A stretch of 22,913 nucleotides of DNA from Gammaproteobacteria bacterium UBA6968 (lineage in GTDB: Bacteria > Pseudomonadota > Gammaproteobacteria > Pseudomonadales > Azotimanducaceae): positions 2,862-25,774 of the forward strand of contig DJYW01000117.1 of NCBI GenBank assembly GCA_002450255.1. The letters are read 5' to 3'. A program made the translations under genes and the position numbers. Below the pieces are notes generated by a model. That model saw only the letters and a list, made by a program, of their open reading frames with translations. It had not been told where the DNA came from and searched no databases. Positions within the stretch are counted from its first letter, which is position 1; every line of letters begins with the position of its first letter. Positions 1 through 7,810 of the stretch are shown here, piece by piece.

Positions 1-24
1 GAGTTGAGATAGGAGTTGAGATAG
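1..24. repeat. Two tandem copies of a 12-bp unit at the window edge
   Basis: The unit GAGTTGAGATAG occurs twice back to back, at 1-12 and 13-24, with no mismatch. It lies downstream of the minus-strand gene that ends at 61. The array may continue to the left of the window. Two copies say little about function. It could be the edge of a longer minisatellite-like array or a chance duplication. Confidence 0.75.
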
Positions 25-60
25 ATGGAAAGATCGTAACCGGCGAGGCGATTCGTTACT

Positions 61-699
61 TTACGGACCAGCGGTAGCCGCAGTCTCCGCTGTCGCGGAG
101 GTGCGATCAAAGACTCGGTAATAGTTCCGTTTTTTGGCGCGACTCGGTTTAATTTGTACCCGTACTAATAGGCGGCCATCTGGGCGTAGCGACCATTTCT
201 TGGAGACCTTTCGCTCTGAGGTTTTGTACTTTTGCTCGATCTTCTTTTTGTTCCAGGTGCTATCGCGACCACGATAGTGGCCGCGTCGCAGCACTTCTTC
301 GTTGTTGGGCGCGCTTAGATCCAAGTAGTCGAGTTGAACATTACGATCAGAAACTGTGATAGTCATGGTGCGCGTTCGCAGCACTTCTGGGTCCTTGGCC
401 GCGAGTGGGGACATCCCTTGCGGCTGGCCGCCACCCCCTGGCAAAGGGATGCCGTTAATACTGCCCCGCATGCGGCCCGCCGCTGGCAGGATCGACCCCT
501 TTTCGTCTATGTCCTCTCTTAGCAGGTCGGTCTCAGCGACGTTCAGACGCCACTCTCCAGCAAAAGGCGACGGGCTATCCGTTATGGCGATAGGGCTAGC
601 TGTGGCGATGATAAGTGCCGCGGCCAGGTATGTTAGCCAAACCAGTGCGTACGAGGTCTTTGGTCGCGTGCTAGGAGTTAATGTTCTATTGCTTCTCAT
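61..699 (-). CDS. Small exported basic protein of unknown function
   Basis: I do not recognise a named family. The preferred ATG at 699 gives 212 aa, because it puts a hydrophobic segment (about residues 17-34, rich in L, A, I, V) near the N-terminus as a signal peptide or anchor. The same frame is open 28 codons further upstream, to 783, but that extension is very basic and would spoil the signal. After the hydrophobic segment comes an FAGEWRLN motif, as in small beta-rich periplasmic proteins of the 'F-G-x-W-x-L-N' kind, then a Gly/Pro-rich linker, a predicted beta segment (TMTITVSDRNVQLDY) and a strongly Lys/Arg-rich C-terminal half. The start overlaps the end of the upstream lipoprotein gene by 14 bp, so translational coupling is likely and the two products may work together in the envelope. 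No strong ribosome-binding site precedes 699. Function unknown. Confidence 0.65.
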   Translation of the reverse strand: MRSNRTLTPSTRPKTSYALVWLTYLAAALIIATASPIAITDSPSPFAGEWRLNVAETDLLREDIDEKGSILPAAGRMRGSINGIPLPGGGGQPQGMSPLAAKDPEVLRTRTMTITVSDRNVQLDYLDLSAPNNEEVLRRGHYRGRDSTWNKKKIEQKYKTSERKVSKKWSLRPDGRLLVRVQIKPSRAKKRNYYRVFDRTSATAETAATAGP

Positions 700-2749
700 C
701 TTGAATAGCTTTAAGCAATGCCGCTGCCGGGTCAATTGCCGTTCCAGCTTTTTCTTGCGCGAGTTTGTCTTCCGCCGCAGCAATAAAAGACGCGAGTGAC
801 TGTTTGTAGCCCACCGGGTCTACAAATGGGTGCGGCTGTCCGGCTTGGCGTTCGGCGAGCGCATCGCGCCGCCTAAACACCGACCCCATTGCTTGATGGT
901 TGGGTAGACTGACGCTGACGCCTTCCTGCATTGCCTGCAGTCGCGCGTAGCTTTCCAAATACATTTCCGTGCGTGCTACGCCGCTAAAATTTAAACCGAC
1001 GCCACCTAAAGTAAGCGCCGTATAGGTATCGTTTCCGTCGCGCACGCTGTAGCGAATAGACAGCACTCCTTCGGTGTGGCCTGGTGTGTGGAACAATTCA
1101 AATTGGTTGTCGCCGAGCACAATCACATCGCCATCCTGAGCTACGCGGTCCATGCGCGGGGTCGGCATATAGAATAATCCTGTGTCTGGTTTAGCGGTTG
1201 CTATTTGCCAGTCCGTGGGATTCATCACAATGGTTGACCCGAAATACTTCTGAAATATCGCAGAGCCACCGGCGTGATCAAAATGACCGTGCGTGGTGAG
1301 CACATATTTGATCTCTGCCGGGTTAAAGCCGAGCTCTTGAATGTTTTTGATCAATTGCTGCGTCCACTTGCCGTACAAGCTATCGATCAAAACAAGTCCA
1401 GCACCAGTATCAATGAGATAGGCGGCAACCCAATCAATGCCTACGTAATAGACGTTATCGAATATTTGGAAAGGCTTTACGTATTGAGTTTTCGGATCCT
1501 CCCAGGACGCCCAGAGTTGCTGCAGTGCCGGGGTAAGCGGCGTGCCAACAAATTCTTCTAGTTTACAATCTTCGCATAGTACATTGCGTACCGGTTCGCC
1601 CTTTGCGAGAGCCGCTACCCAGTCGCGGACTGATACATCACCCACTGCCCAGGCGTAGAATTGGGGGCGTCCTAAAACGGTGTGTGATTCGCCGCCCAGG
1701 ACGAAGCTTCGAAACCCGGGGTTCACAGCTTCTATGTCGGCGATATTGGCTTTCATAAAACTAAGTAAATCCACGTCCGCTTGTCCGCCAATCGCGAGAA
1801 AGTAGCGTTGCACGCTGTCGTAGGCTGCATCGTATTGCGAAAACTGGATAGATGGTTGTGCTTTGGCAGCTGCGCTATACAGGGCTTCAACAGAAACCTC
1901 GGCGTTGCCGAGCGCTTCAAACCCGGGAGTTGCAGCCATCACGGCTTGAGTCTGCCATCCTGTGTAGGGGTTGTTATCTCCGGCATTGAGGCGATACCCA
2001 CCGGCCCCGTCACCTAACTGCACCACCTTTGCATCGGCATAGTGTTCAGCCAGGATAGTCGCATAGTAGGGCGAAGGGAGTGACCCCGCAGAGGAACCAG
2101 TGACAAAAAGCTGTTGGGCTGTCGGCAAGTTGGTATAAGTCCAGTCTAGGGCGGCCTGCGCATTTGCCCTGCCACGATGAAATATCGTTAGCGGCGCCTG
2201 GCCTTCTTTAATCCCTGGATAGACCGCGTCAACATCGCCGAGATGTACGTCGCCGCTGCAGTATGGCGCATAGACTACGCTGTAATCTTGGAATGGATTG
2301 TCGGTGTTATCGAAATTGAAGATACCGAACTGCGGCGGCCGCTCACCTTGCAAGTTAGGTTTATAACTTGGCTGCATGGTTAAGTCGCAGGTGGCTCGGG
2401 TCCAGCACGCGCCACCGCCCTGTAGATAGAACAGCACTTTTTCTGGGTCACCAGGGCGCACGAAAAACGCATATTCGGATCCGTCTGAGCATAATGCCTC
2501 GCCGGTGGCGGCTACACGCTGCCAAGCAACGGGTTGTTTCGCGGCCGGCGTCGGCGCGTTAGTCGTGGCGACTTCTGCTGCCAGCGGGGCCTCTGATGGG
2601 TTTTCTGTTGCAGTTTGTTGGCAGCCGCTTAGTGCTACCAGCAGACAGGCACCTAGCGTAACCAAAAGGGCGGTATAGTTGCGCCGCGAGTGAGCAAGCG
2701 GGGTTATTTGAAACCGGGGAGGGCGAGCAGATTGCGTTGTAAAATACAT
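686..2749 (-). CDS. Lipoprotein fusing a pectinacetylesterase/Notum-like domain to a B3-like metallo-beta-lactamase domain
   Basis: The 687-aa product starts with a basic N-region, a hydrophobic stretch (about 27-41) and an LSGC lipobox with Cys43, so it should be a lipoprotein. Residues about 75-390 resemble the pectinacetylesterase/Notum alpha/beta hydrolases: a YLQGGGACW oxyanion segment (about 108-116), paired cysteines, and a GSSAGS nucleophile elbow with Ser220. Residues about 410-650 are a metallo-beta-lactamase fold: HGHFDH (His487, His489, Asp491, His492), PGHTEG (His558) and PNHQ (His618). This ligand set matches subclass B3-like dinuclear zinc enzymes, so both domains look catalytically intact. 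The substrate is unknown; an esterase and a hydrolase acting in turn on one cell-envelope or environmental compound is an inference. The tail is Ala/Lys-rich. The gene overlaps the next minus-strand gene. The ribosome-binding site is weak (AAGG about 13 nt upstream). It is divergent from the plus-strand gene at 2863. Confidence 0.88.
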   Translation of the reverse strand: MYFTTQSARPPRFQITPLAHSRRNYTALLVTLGACLLVALSGCQQTATENPSEAPLAAEVATTNAPTPAAKQPVAWQRVAATGEALCSDGSEYAFFVRPGDPEKVLFYLQGGGACWTRATCDLTMQPSYKPNLQGERPPQFGIFNFDNTDNPFQDYSVVYAPYCSGDVHLGDVDAVYPGIKEGQAPLTIFHRGRANAQAALDWTYTNLPTAQQLFVTGSSAGSLPSPYYATILAEHYADAKVVQLGDGAGGYRLNAGDNNPYTGWQTQAVMAATPGFEALGNAEVSVEALYSAAAKAQPSIQFSQYDAAYDSVQRYFLAIGGQADVDLLSFMKANIADIEAVNPGFRSFVLGGESHTVLGRPQFYAWAVGDVSVRDWVAALAKGEPVRNVLCEDCKLEEFVGTPLTPALQQLWASWEDPKTQYVKPFQIFDNVYYVGIDWVAAYLIDTGAGLVLIDSLYGKWTQQLIKNIQELGFNPAEIKYVLTTHGHFDHAGGSAIFQKYFGSTIVMNPTDWQIATAKPDTGLFYMPTPRMDRVAQDGDVIVLGDNQFELFHTPGHTEGVLSIRYSVRDGNDTYTALTLGGVGLNFSGVARTEMYLESYARLQAMQEGVSVSLPNHQAMGSVFRRRDALAERQAGQPHPFVDPVGYKQSLASFIAAAEDKLAQEKAGTAIDPAAALLKAIQDEKQ

Positions 2750-2853
2750 AGCGCTGGAAACCTTAACTTCAGGAAAAAGTGAATGTTAGCCGCCAGGCTC
2801 AACAAAAACAGCTATTATTGATCCCTCTTTACGATTCGTTAGCAGACAGTATT

Positions 2854-2860
2854 AGGAAAG
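2854..2860 (+). promoter_or_regulatory. Ribosome-binding site deciding the start at 2863
   Basis: AGGAAAG lies 2 nt before the ATG at 2863, with its GGA core 5 nt away. A GTG at 2779 in the same frame also has an AGGA just before it, but using it would add 28 residues with no obvious domain. The ATG is therefore preferred, though not proven. Confidence 0.5.
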
Positions 2861-2862
2861 CT

Positions 2863-3204
2863 ATGGAAATTCTTGACCGAGCAACACTGCGCAACCAATT
2901 GGTCCAGTGGCAAGAACAGACGTTATCCGATGAGCAGATTTGGCATCTCGCGCTGCGTTGTAAGGCGCAGACCCAACCCGAGGATCAGGTGGTTCGCGAT
3001 CTAATTGATATTCTTTGCGCTCTGCCCGAGGACTTGGTTACCCGCGATGATCTTCCCGTGTTTTTTGATGCTTTGGACAATCCTCCCGAAGAGGAGGAAA
3101 TGTCGGTGAACTTGCTATGGAATTACGCGGACTTGATCGATATTGTCGCCCGCCGCCAAGCCCTCGCGAACGATCCTCTCTACGGCCCTTATTGCAACGG
3201 TTAA
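2863..3204 (+). CDS. Small acidic protein of unknown function
   Basis: The product from ATG 2863 is 113 aa and has no signal peptide or membrane segment, so it is probably cytoplasmic. It looks all-helical: LRNQLVQWQEQ, DEQIWHLALRCKAQ and a C-terminal NYADLIDIVARRQAL helix, with a run of four acidic residues (EEEE) near residue 79. I do not recognise the family. The frame is open upstream to a GTG at 2779 (141 aa). It is divergent from the esterase/metallo-beta-lactamase lipoprotein and 53 bp ahead of tesB on the same strand, so it may be co-transcribed with tesB. There is no catalytic motif; a small regulatory or adaptor protein is only a guess. Confidence 0.65.
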   Translation: MEILDRATLRNQLVQWQEQTLSDEQIWHLALRCKAQTQPEDQVVRDLIDILCALPEDLVTRDDLPVFFDALDNPPEEEEMSVNLLWNYADLIDIVARRQALANDPLYGPYCNG

Positions 3205-3257
3205 GCGCCGTATAGTGCCGCGACAGAATTTACTTAAGCAGCTCATACAGGACCAGC

Positions 3258-4139
3258 ATGCCAGAGGAGCAAGAATCCGCCGCCGTCAGCAAACCTTTGG
3301 AGGAACTACTGGCGCTATTAGAGCTTGATCAGGTAGATGCTGACATTTTTCGCGCGTTACACCCACTAAAACGGCGACATCGCCTGTACGGCGGTCAGAT
3401 CATGGCGCAAGCGATGCGCGCGGCTGCGATTACCGTTAATGGCCCAGCTGGCGAAAAGGCGACCAACGCCGGACCGCAGCGTTTGCCCCATTCTATGCAT
3501 GGCTATTTCCTGCGACCTGGAGATCCCAAAGTACCGGCGATCATTCGGGTTGAACGCACACGTGACGGTCGATCTTTCAGCACCCGCCGGGTTGTGGTTA
3601 CACAGCGGGGCGAAGCGATCTTCAACATGGATGCATCATTTCATTTGCTCGAATCCGGGCTGTCGCATCAGGATGACATGCCTGATCTGACCCCGCCGCC
3701 AGAGGAAAAAATTCCCGCGCTTTTGTTTGAGGCGCCGTTTGTAACCTGGCGACACGAGTTTCGGCGCTTGCAATCGAATGTGCCGCAGCCGCCGGAGCAA
3801 TTTGTTTGGTTTAAACCAACCGGACCTGTCCCTGCCGATCCGGTGCTACATGCTTGTTTGCTGTTGTATGAATCGGACAACACTTTGCTGGGCACGGCGC
3901 GTTTACCGCATCGAGGCAAGTTCGACCGCGAAACGATGCAGGTTGCGAGCTTGGATCATGCGATGTGGTTCCACCAAGCGATCCAAGTGGATCAATGGCT
4001 GTTATATGCTATCGACACACCCAGTACCGGCCAAGCCAGAGGCTTGACTCGTGGGCGTATTTTCACGGAAGGCGGTGTGATGATCGCCTCTACTATTCAA
4101 GAGGGGCTGATTCGCGTTCGCGAAAGTACTACATCTTAA
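3258..4139 (+). CDS. tesB: Acyl-CoA thioesterase II
   Basis: The 293-aa product has the TesB double hot-dog fold and a length close to the usual ~286 aa. It hydrolyses medium- and long-chain acyl-CoA to free fatty acid and CoA in the cytoplasm. Visible family signatures are LYGGQIMAQA and HSMHGYFLRPGDP in the first half, DGRSFSTRRV, then SLDHAMWFH with Asp233 and ASTIQEGLIR with Gln281. These are the Asp and Gln of the known Asp-Thr-Gln catalytic arrangement; Thr/Ser candidates lie at about 251-256 (DTPSTG). The start at 3258 has a weak AGGA upstream. Its last 11 bp overlap the 3' end of the convergent luciferase-like gene, so the two mRNAs are antisense at their ends. Confidence 0.95.
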   Translation: MPEEQESAAVSKPLEELLALLELDQVDADIFRALHPLKRRHRLYGGQIMAQAMRAAAITVNGPAGEKATNAGPQRLPHSMHGYFLRPGDPKVPAIIRVERTRDGRSFSTRRVVVTQRGEAIFNMDASFHLLESGLSHQDDMPDLTPPPEEKIPALLFEAPFVTWRHEFRRLQSNVPQPPEQFVWFKPTGPVPADPVLHACLLLYESDNTLLGTARLPHRGKFDRETMQVASLDHAMWFHQAIQVDQWLLYAIDTPSTGQARGLTRGRIFTEGGVMIASTIQEGLIRVRESTTS

Positions 4140-5187
4140 CGATGAGCTCTTTGAGCTGCTCACATTGTTCCACCCGTTCCGCAACCGTTTTGCCAATAAA
4201 GTTTACGTTTAGCGATGTGACGCCTGCCTCCGCCATAGCCGCCAAGCGATCGCTAACGAAAGCCGGTTCGCCAATCAGCCCGCTTTTTGCCAGGTAATCA
4301 TCAGGAATCGCAGCCTCTGCGGCTTGTTTATCTCCAGCCAAGTAAAGATCTTGGATTACTCTGGCTTCTTCGGGATAGCCGCTTTTTGAAAAAATGTCGT
4401 TATAGAAATTCTTAGCGCGTGCGCCCATGCCGCCGATATACAACGCGGCACCAGCGCGACCGCGTTCGCGATGATGTTCCATGCCAGAACCGATCGCAAC
4501 GCTTCCGCCTGCAAAGACATCGAGCGGCGCACGGTTGGGGTCGCGCTTGGCGGTTCCCGCGCGTAGCGAATCGCCCCAGACCTGATCGGCTGCTTCAGGG
4601 GTGAAGAACGCAGGCAACCAGGCGTCGGCTAGTTCGGCCGTGGTTGCGACGCTGGTTGGGCCCAGCGCGGCAATGGCAATTGGAATGTCGTCTCTGACGG
4701 GATGATTGATCAGCTTTAAGGCTTTGCCTAGACCGCTGCCTTTATCCTGGCCAAGTGGCATTTGAAAGTGGTTGCCTAAGTATTGCAGTTTCTCGCGCCG
4801 CCAAATCATGCGACAAATTTCAATGATTTCGCGAGTTTTGGCGACCGGTGCTTGATACGGCACACCGTGAAATCCCTCTATTACCTGAGGGCCCGATGCG
4901 CCAAGGCCGAGCATGGCTCGGCCATCAGAGAGATAGTCCAGGCCAGCGGCAGTCATCGCCAACACGCTCGGTGTGCGCGTATAAATCGGCAAGATGCCGG
5001 AGGCGATAATGACTCGCTCGGTTTCCGCCGCCAAATACCCCATCGCTGTTGGCGCGTCGAAGGAATAGGCCTCCGGCACCCAAACCATGTCCAGCCCGGC
5101 CTTTTCTAAGGCTTTCACCTCGGCGACGGCCTCTTTAAAGCCGCCGGCATAACTTAATAAAGTCGAAATTTTCACAGTGTCGCCCAT
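4129..5187 (-). CDS. Luciferase-like (LLM class) flavin-dependent oxidoreductase
   Basis: The 352-aa product has the TIM-barrel layout of bacterial luciferase-like monooxygenases and F420-dependent reductases: an N-terminal KISTLLSYAG strand, EKAGLDMVWVPEAYSFD, ERVIIASGILPIYTRTP, GRAMLGLGASGP (about residue 90) and a late AEAGVTSLNVNF strand. Family labels often say F420-dependent, but most gammaproteobacteria do not make F420, so FMN/FMNH2 is the likelier cofactor here (inference). The substrate is unknown. It may act in lipid or xenobiotic oxidation, given the convergent tesB neighbour, but convergence is weak evidence. No clear ribosome-binding site precedes 5187. An 83-bp divergent region separates it from the M20 peptidase gene. 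Confidence 0.88.
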   Translation of the reverse strand: MGDTVKISTLLSYAGGFKEAVAEVKALEKAGLDMVWVPEAYSFDAPTAMGYLAAETERVIIASGILPIYTRTPSVLAMTAAGLDYLSDGRAMLGLGASGPQVIEGFHGVPYQAPVAKTREIIEICRMIWRREKLQYLGNHFQMPLGQDKGSGLGKALKLINHPVRDDIPIAIAALGPTSVATTAELADAWLPAFFTPEAADQVWGDSLRAGTAKRDPNRAPLDVFAGGSVAIGSGMEHHRERGRAGAALYIGGMGARAKNFYNDIFSKSGYPEEARVIQDLYLAGDKQAAEAAIPDDYLAKSGLIGEPAFVSDRLAAMAEAGVTSLNVNFIGKTVAERVEQCEQLKELIVKM

Positions 5188-5257
5188 TCAATGGAGTTGC
5201 TAGATTATGCTAACTCTAGGGGCCGTAAGGCTAGCCCTTTCCCAGTTTTCCAAAATC

Positions 5258-5263
5258 GAGGAG
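5258..5263 (+). promoter_or_regulatory. Ribosome-binding site deciding the start at 5271
   Basis: GAGGAG ends 7 nt before ATG 5271. A TTG at 5265 opens the same frame two codons earlier but would sit only 1 nt from this site, so the ATG is the better start. Confidence 0.7.
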
Positions 5264-5270
5264 TTTGCGC

Positions 5271-6722
5271 ATGAAAATGGATGGAAGCCGATGGCAGGTG
5301 ATGCTTGAGCGCGCGTTTCTGCGCAGCAAGCGCGCCCTACTCGTACTGGGTGCTGGTTGCATGGTTACTGCAGTTACATCCGCGCAGGCTGACATAGAGA
5401 AACATGCGAGTGCAGCGATTGTACGACTCTCGAACTATCTCCAAATCGATACCGTCAATCCGCCCGGCAATGAATCTCGCGGGGTCGAATACCTAGGAAC
5501 CTTGCTTGCGGCTGCGGGCATCCCGTTTGAAACGGTAGAAAGCGCGCCGGGTCGAGGCAATCTTTGGGCCCGCCTTGAAGGCAGCCCGGATGCCGAGGGT
5601 AATAAGCAGCCCGGCTTGATTCTTCTGCATCACATCGATGTCGTGCCGGCCAATCGCGCATTCTGGAGCTTCGAGCCGCTGTCCGGGGATGTCAAAAATG
5701 GTTTTGTATACGGCCGCGGTGCGATTGATACAAAGGGGTTGGGAATTGCTCAATTACAAGCTTTTATTGCACTGGCCGAAAGTGGCCAGAAACTCAATCG
5801 TGATGTCTTACTCTTAGCTACGGCGGATGAGGAAGCCGGCGGCTTTTATGGCGCGGGATGGTTAATTGAGAACCGTGCGGAGTTGTTTGACGGCATGGGC
5901 TATGTGTTAAACGAGGGCGGCTCCGGGCGCGCATTCGGTGACGACATAGCGGTTATGGTTGAAGTTACTCAAAAGGTGCCATTGTGGCTACGACTCACCG
6001 CTACTGGTCGCCCAGGGCACGGCTCGGCACCGCAAACGCAAACCTCCGTCACGCAACTGGTGCGCGGTTTGAAGCGGGTCAGCGAAACGGAATTCCCAGT
6101 AAACGTAATCGATCCTGTAGCGCGCATGTTTGAAGGCTTGGCACCATATCAAAATGGCAAGCACCGCAGCGCGTACGCAAATTTACAGCAAGCCGTTCAA
6201 GATACAAATTACCTGTTGGAAATGAAGCTTATCAATCCTGCGGGTCATGCCCTGCTGCGAAACACTTGTTCAATTACAGTCTTGGAGGGTAGCCCGAAAA
6301 TCAATGTGGTGCCGGCACAGGCACATGCAGAGCTCGACTGTCGGCTGCTGCCCGATCAAGACCCTCAGGAGTTTAAAGCCGAGCTCGCTCGGATAATTAA
6401 CGATCCAACAATTGAAATGAGTGAGATAATGAGTTTTAGTCCTGCGGTTAGTCGCACAGATACACCGTTGTTTAAGGTACTTGAGCGAATTTCTGATCAG
6501 GAATTTTCAGCTCCAGTGATTCCGACTGTAGCGGGTGGGTTTACTGACTCGCATTTCTTTCGGGATATCGGCATCACCAGCTATGGGTATTCACCTTTTG
6601 CGTACGCGCCAGGTGAGTTTGTTGGCGTGCACGGTAATGATGAGCGGCTTTCCACAGCAACACTGGTGCGCGGTGTTGGTGTGCTCTATCAAGTGTTAGA
6701 AAATTTTACAGTACAGAACTGA
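5271..6722 (+). CDS. Exported M20-family metallopeptidase
   Basis: The 483-aa product has an N-terminal signal (hydrophobic ALLVLGAGCMVTAV, then AQA as a likely cleavage site near residue 40). The M20/ArgE/DapE zinc-hydrolase motifs follow in order: HHIDVVP (His121, Asp123), GRGAIDTKG (bridging Asp), TADEEAGG (catalytic Glu187, ligand Glu188), GRPGHGSAP in the dimerisation lid domain, and VHGNDE near the C-terminus for the last metal-ligand His. It should cleave a small peptide or acyl-amino acid in the periplasm or outside the cell. Which substrate (dipeptide, N-acyl amino acid, carboxypeptidase-type) cannot be told. The next gene starts 23 bp downstream, so the two are probably one operon. 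Confidence 0.9.
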   Translation: MKMDGSRWQVMLERAFLRSKRALLVLGAGCMVTAVTSAQADIEKHASAAIVRLSNYLQIDTVNPPGNESRGVEYLGTLLAAAGIPFETVESAPGRGNLWARLEGSPDAEGNKQPGLILLHHIDVVPANRAFWSFEPLSGDVKNGFVYGRGAIDTKGLGIAQLQAFIALAESGQKLNRDVLLLATADEEAGGFYGAGWLIENRAELFDGMGYVLNEGGSGRAFGDDIAVMVEVTQKVPLWLRLTATGRPGHGSAPQTQTSVTQLVRGLKRVSETEFPVNVIDPVARMFEGLAPYQNGKHRSAYANLQQAVQDTNYLLEMKLINPAGHALLRNTCSITVLEGSPKINVVPAQAHAELDCRLLPDQDPQEFKAELARIINDPTIEMSEIMSFSPAVSRTDTPLFKVLERISDQEFSAPVIPTVAGGFTDSHFFRDIGITSYGYSPFAYAPGEFVGVHGNDERLSTATLVRGVGVLYQVLENFTVQN

Positions 6723-6745
6723 TAATCCGCGGGTGAGGGAAAGTT

Positions 6746-7771
6746 ATGCAGACCAATGATCAAGTCGACGCCGCTTTGGAAGTCGAGCTCAACGGGACAG
6801 AAGAAACCCCACAAAAGCGCGGCAAAAGCCTTCTCTTTAAGGCGATAACCTGGCTATTGACGCTGGGTTGTTTCTATCTAGTTATTTCGCGCCTAGATGC
6901 AACCGCCGCTCGCGAAGATCTGACCGTATTGGAATATCTCCTCAGATTTTTTGGCGATGCCAATTGGGGGCTGTGGCTGGCTATTATGTTGCCCTACTCG
7001 GTTTTCTTTTTCTTAGTGGACGCCCACGTAAGTTGGCGCGCTATACGCTGGTTCAACGTGCCTGAGCTGCGTTTGACCCAGGTTTTGCCGATTCGAGCCA
7101 GCACTTACATTTTGTCGCTGATTAACGAACAGGTTGGCAAAGGAGCGATGTCACTGTACCTCCTGCGGCGACATAAAGTGCCTGGCTGGCAGGCGCTCTC
7201 GACGATAATCATGCTAGGGCTGATGGAGATATATCAGCTTCTGTTTTTCTCTGGCATCGGGGTGGTGCTTTATTACGGCTTGGTTGTAGAGGCTTCCGGC
7301 GCAAACCGGCTAGACTTTATATTGCCAGTGGTGATTGCGATTGCCATGGCTTATCTTCCCATTCACATTTGGTTTTTTCGGTCGAGATTCAAGTTCGGCG
7401 ATAAGGTTCGTCAACTGCAGATCTTCCGCACTTTCAGAGAAGCTCGTCCGATCCATTATTTGCTGATTTTGCTGTGTAAGGCGCCAAACCTGATTGGCGC
7501 GGTGCTGGTTTACACTACTGCTTTGCAGCTATTCAATGTCGATGTTGGTTTTGGCCAGATGCTCGCGTTTTTACCGGTTATTTTTCTAGCGGCAGCGCTG
7601 CCGTTGCCTTTTCATGCAGGCGCCCTACTACTTTGGACTGTGTTGTTTCCTGACTATCCCGAGGTCGGTGCTTTTAGTCTCGTTATGCACACTTTCTTTT
7701 TGCTAGCCAATGCAGGCATCGGTGTGTTGTTTTTGCCGAAAGCGAACAAGGAGTTGTTCGAAGAGTCATAA
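6746..7771 (+). CDS. Flippase-like integral membrane protein (LPG-synthase TM/UPF0104 type)
   Basis: The 341-aa product has a polar N-terminal tail of about 28 residues and about seven or eight membrane segments (roughly 30-48, 75-95, 150-176, 185-205, 235-258, 268-297, 303-326). The NEQVGKGAMSLYLLRR segment fits the conserved 'GKG-xx-xxx-YL' region of the flippase-like domain also found at the N-terminus of lysylphosphatidylglycerol synthases and in glycan-associated membrane proteins. Such proteins are thought to move lipids or lipid-linked molecules across the inner membrane. The substrate here is unknown. A GAGGGAAAG ribosome-binding site lies just before the ATG. It probably shares an mRNA with the exported M20 peptidase 23 bp upstream. 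Confidence 0.82.
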   Translation: MQTNDQVDAALEVELNGTEETPQKRGKSLLFKAITWLLTLGCFYLVISRLDATAAREDLTVLEYLLRFFGDANWGLWLAIMLPYSVFFFLVDAHVSWRAIRWFNVPELRLTQVLPIRASTYILSLINEQVGKGAMSLYLLRRHKVPGWQALSTIIMLGLMEIYQLLFFSGIGVVLYYGLVVEASGANRLDFILPVVIAIAMAYLPIHIWFFRSRFKFGDKVRQLQIFRTFREARPIHYLLILLCKAPNLIGAVLVYTTALQLFNVDVGFGQMLAFLPVIFLAAALPLPFHAGALLLWTVLFPDYPEVGAFSLVMHTFFLLANAGIGVLFLPKANKELFEES

Positions 7772-7810
7772 GTCCGCGTCTGTCGCTGCGGCAGGGATGG
7801 GAAACCGGGT

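Noticed and set aside
356..799. 147-codon plus-strand frame opposite the basic exported protein
   Set aside because: It is antisense to two minus-strand genes with better features and coupling, and it carries no domain signature.
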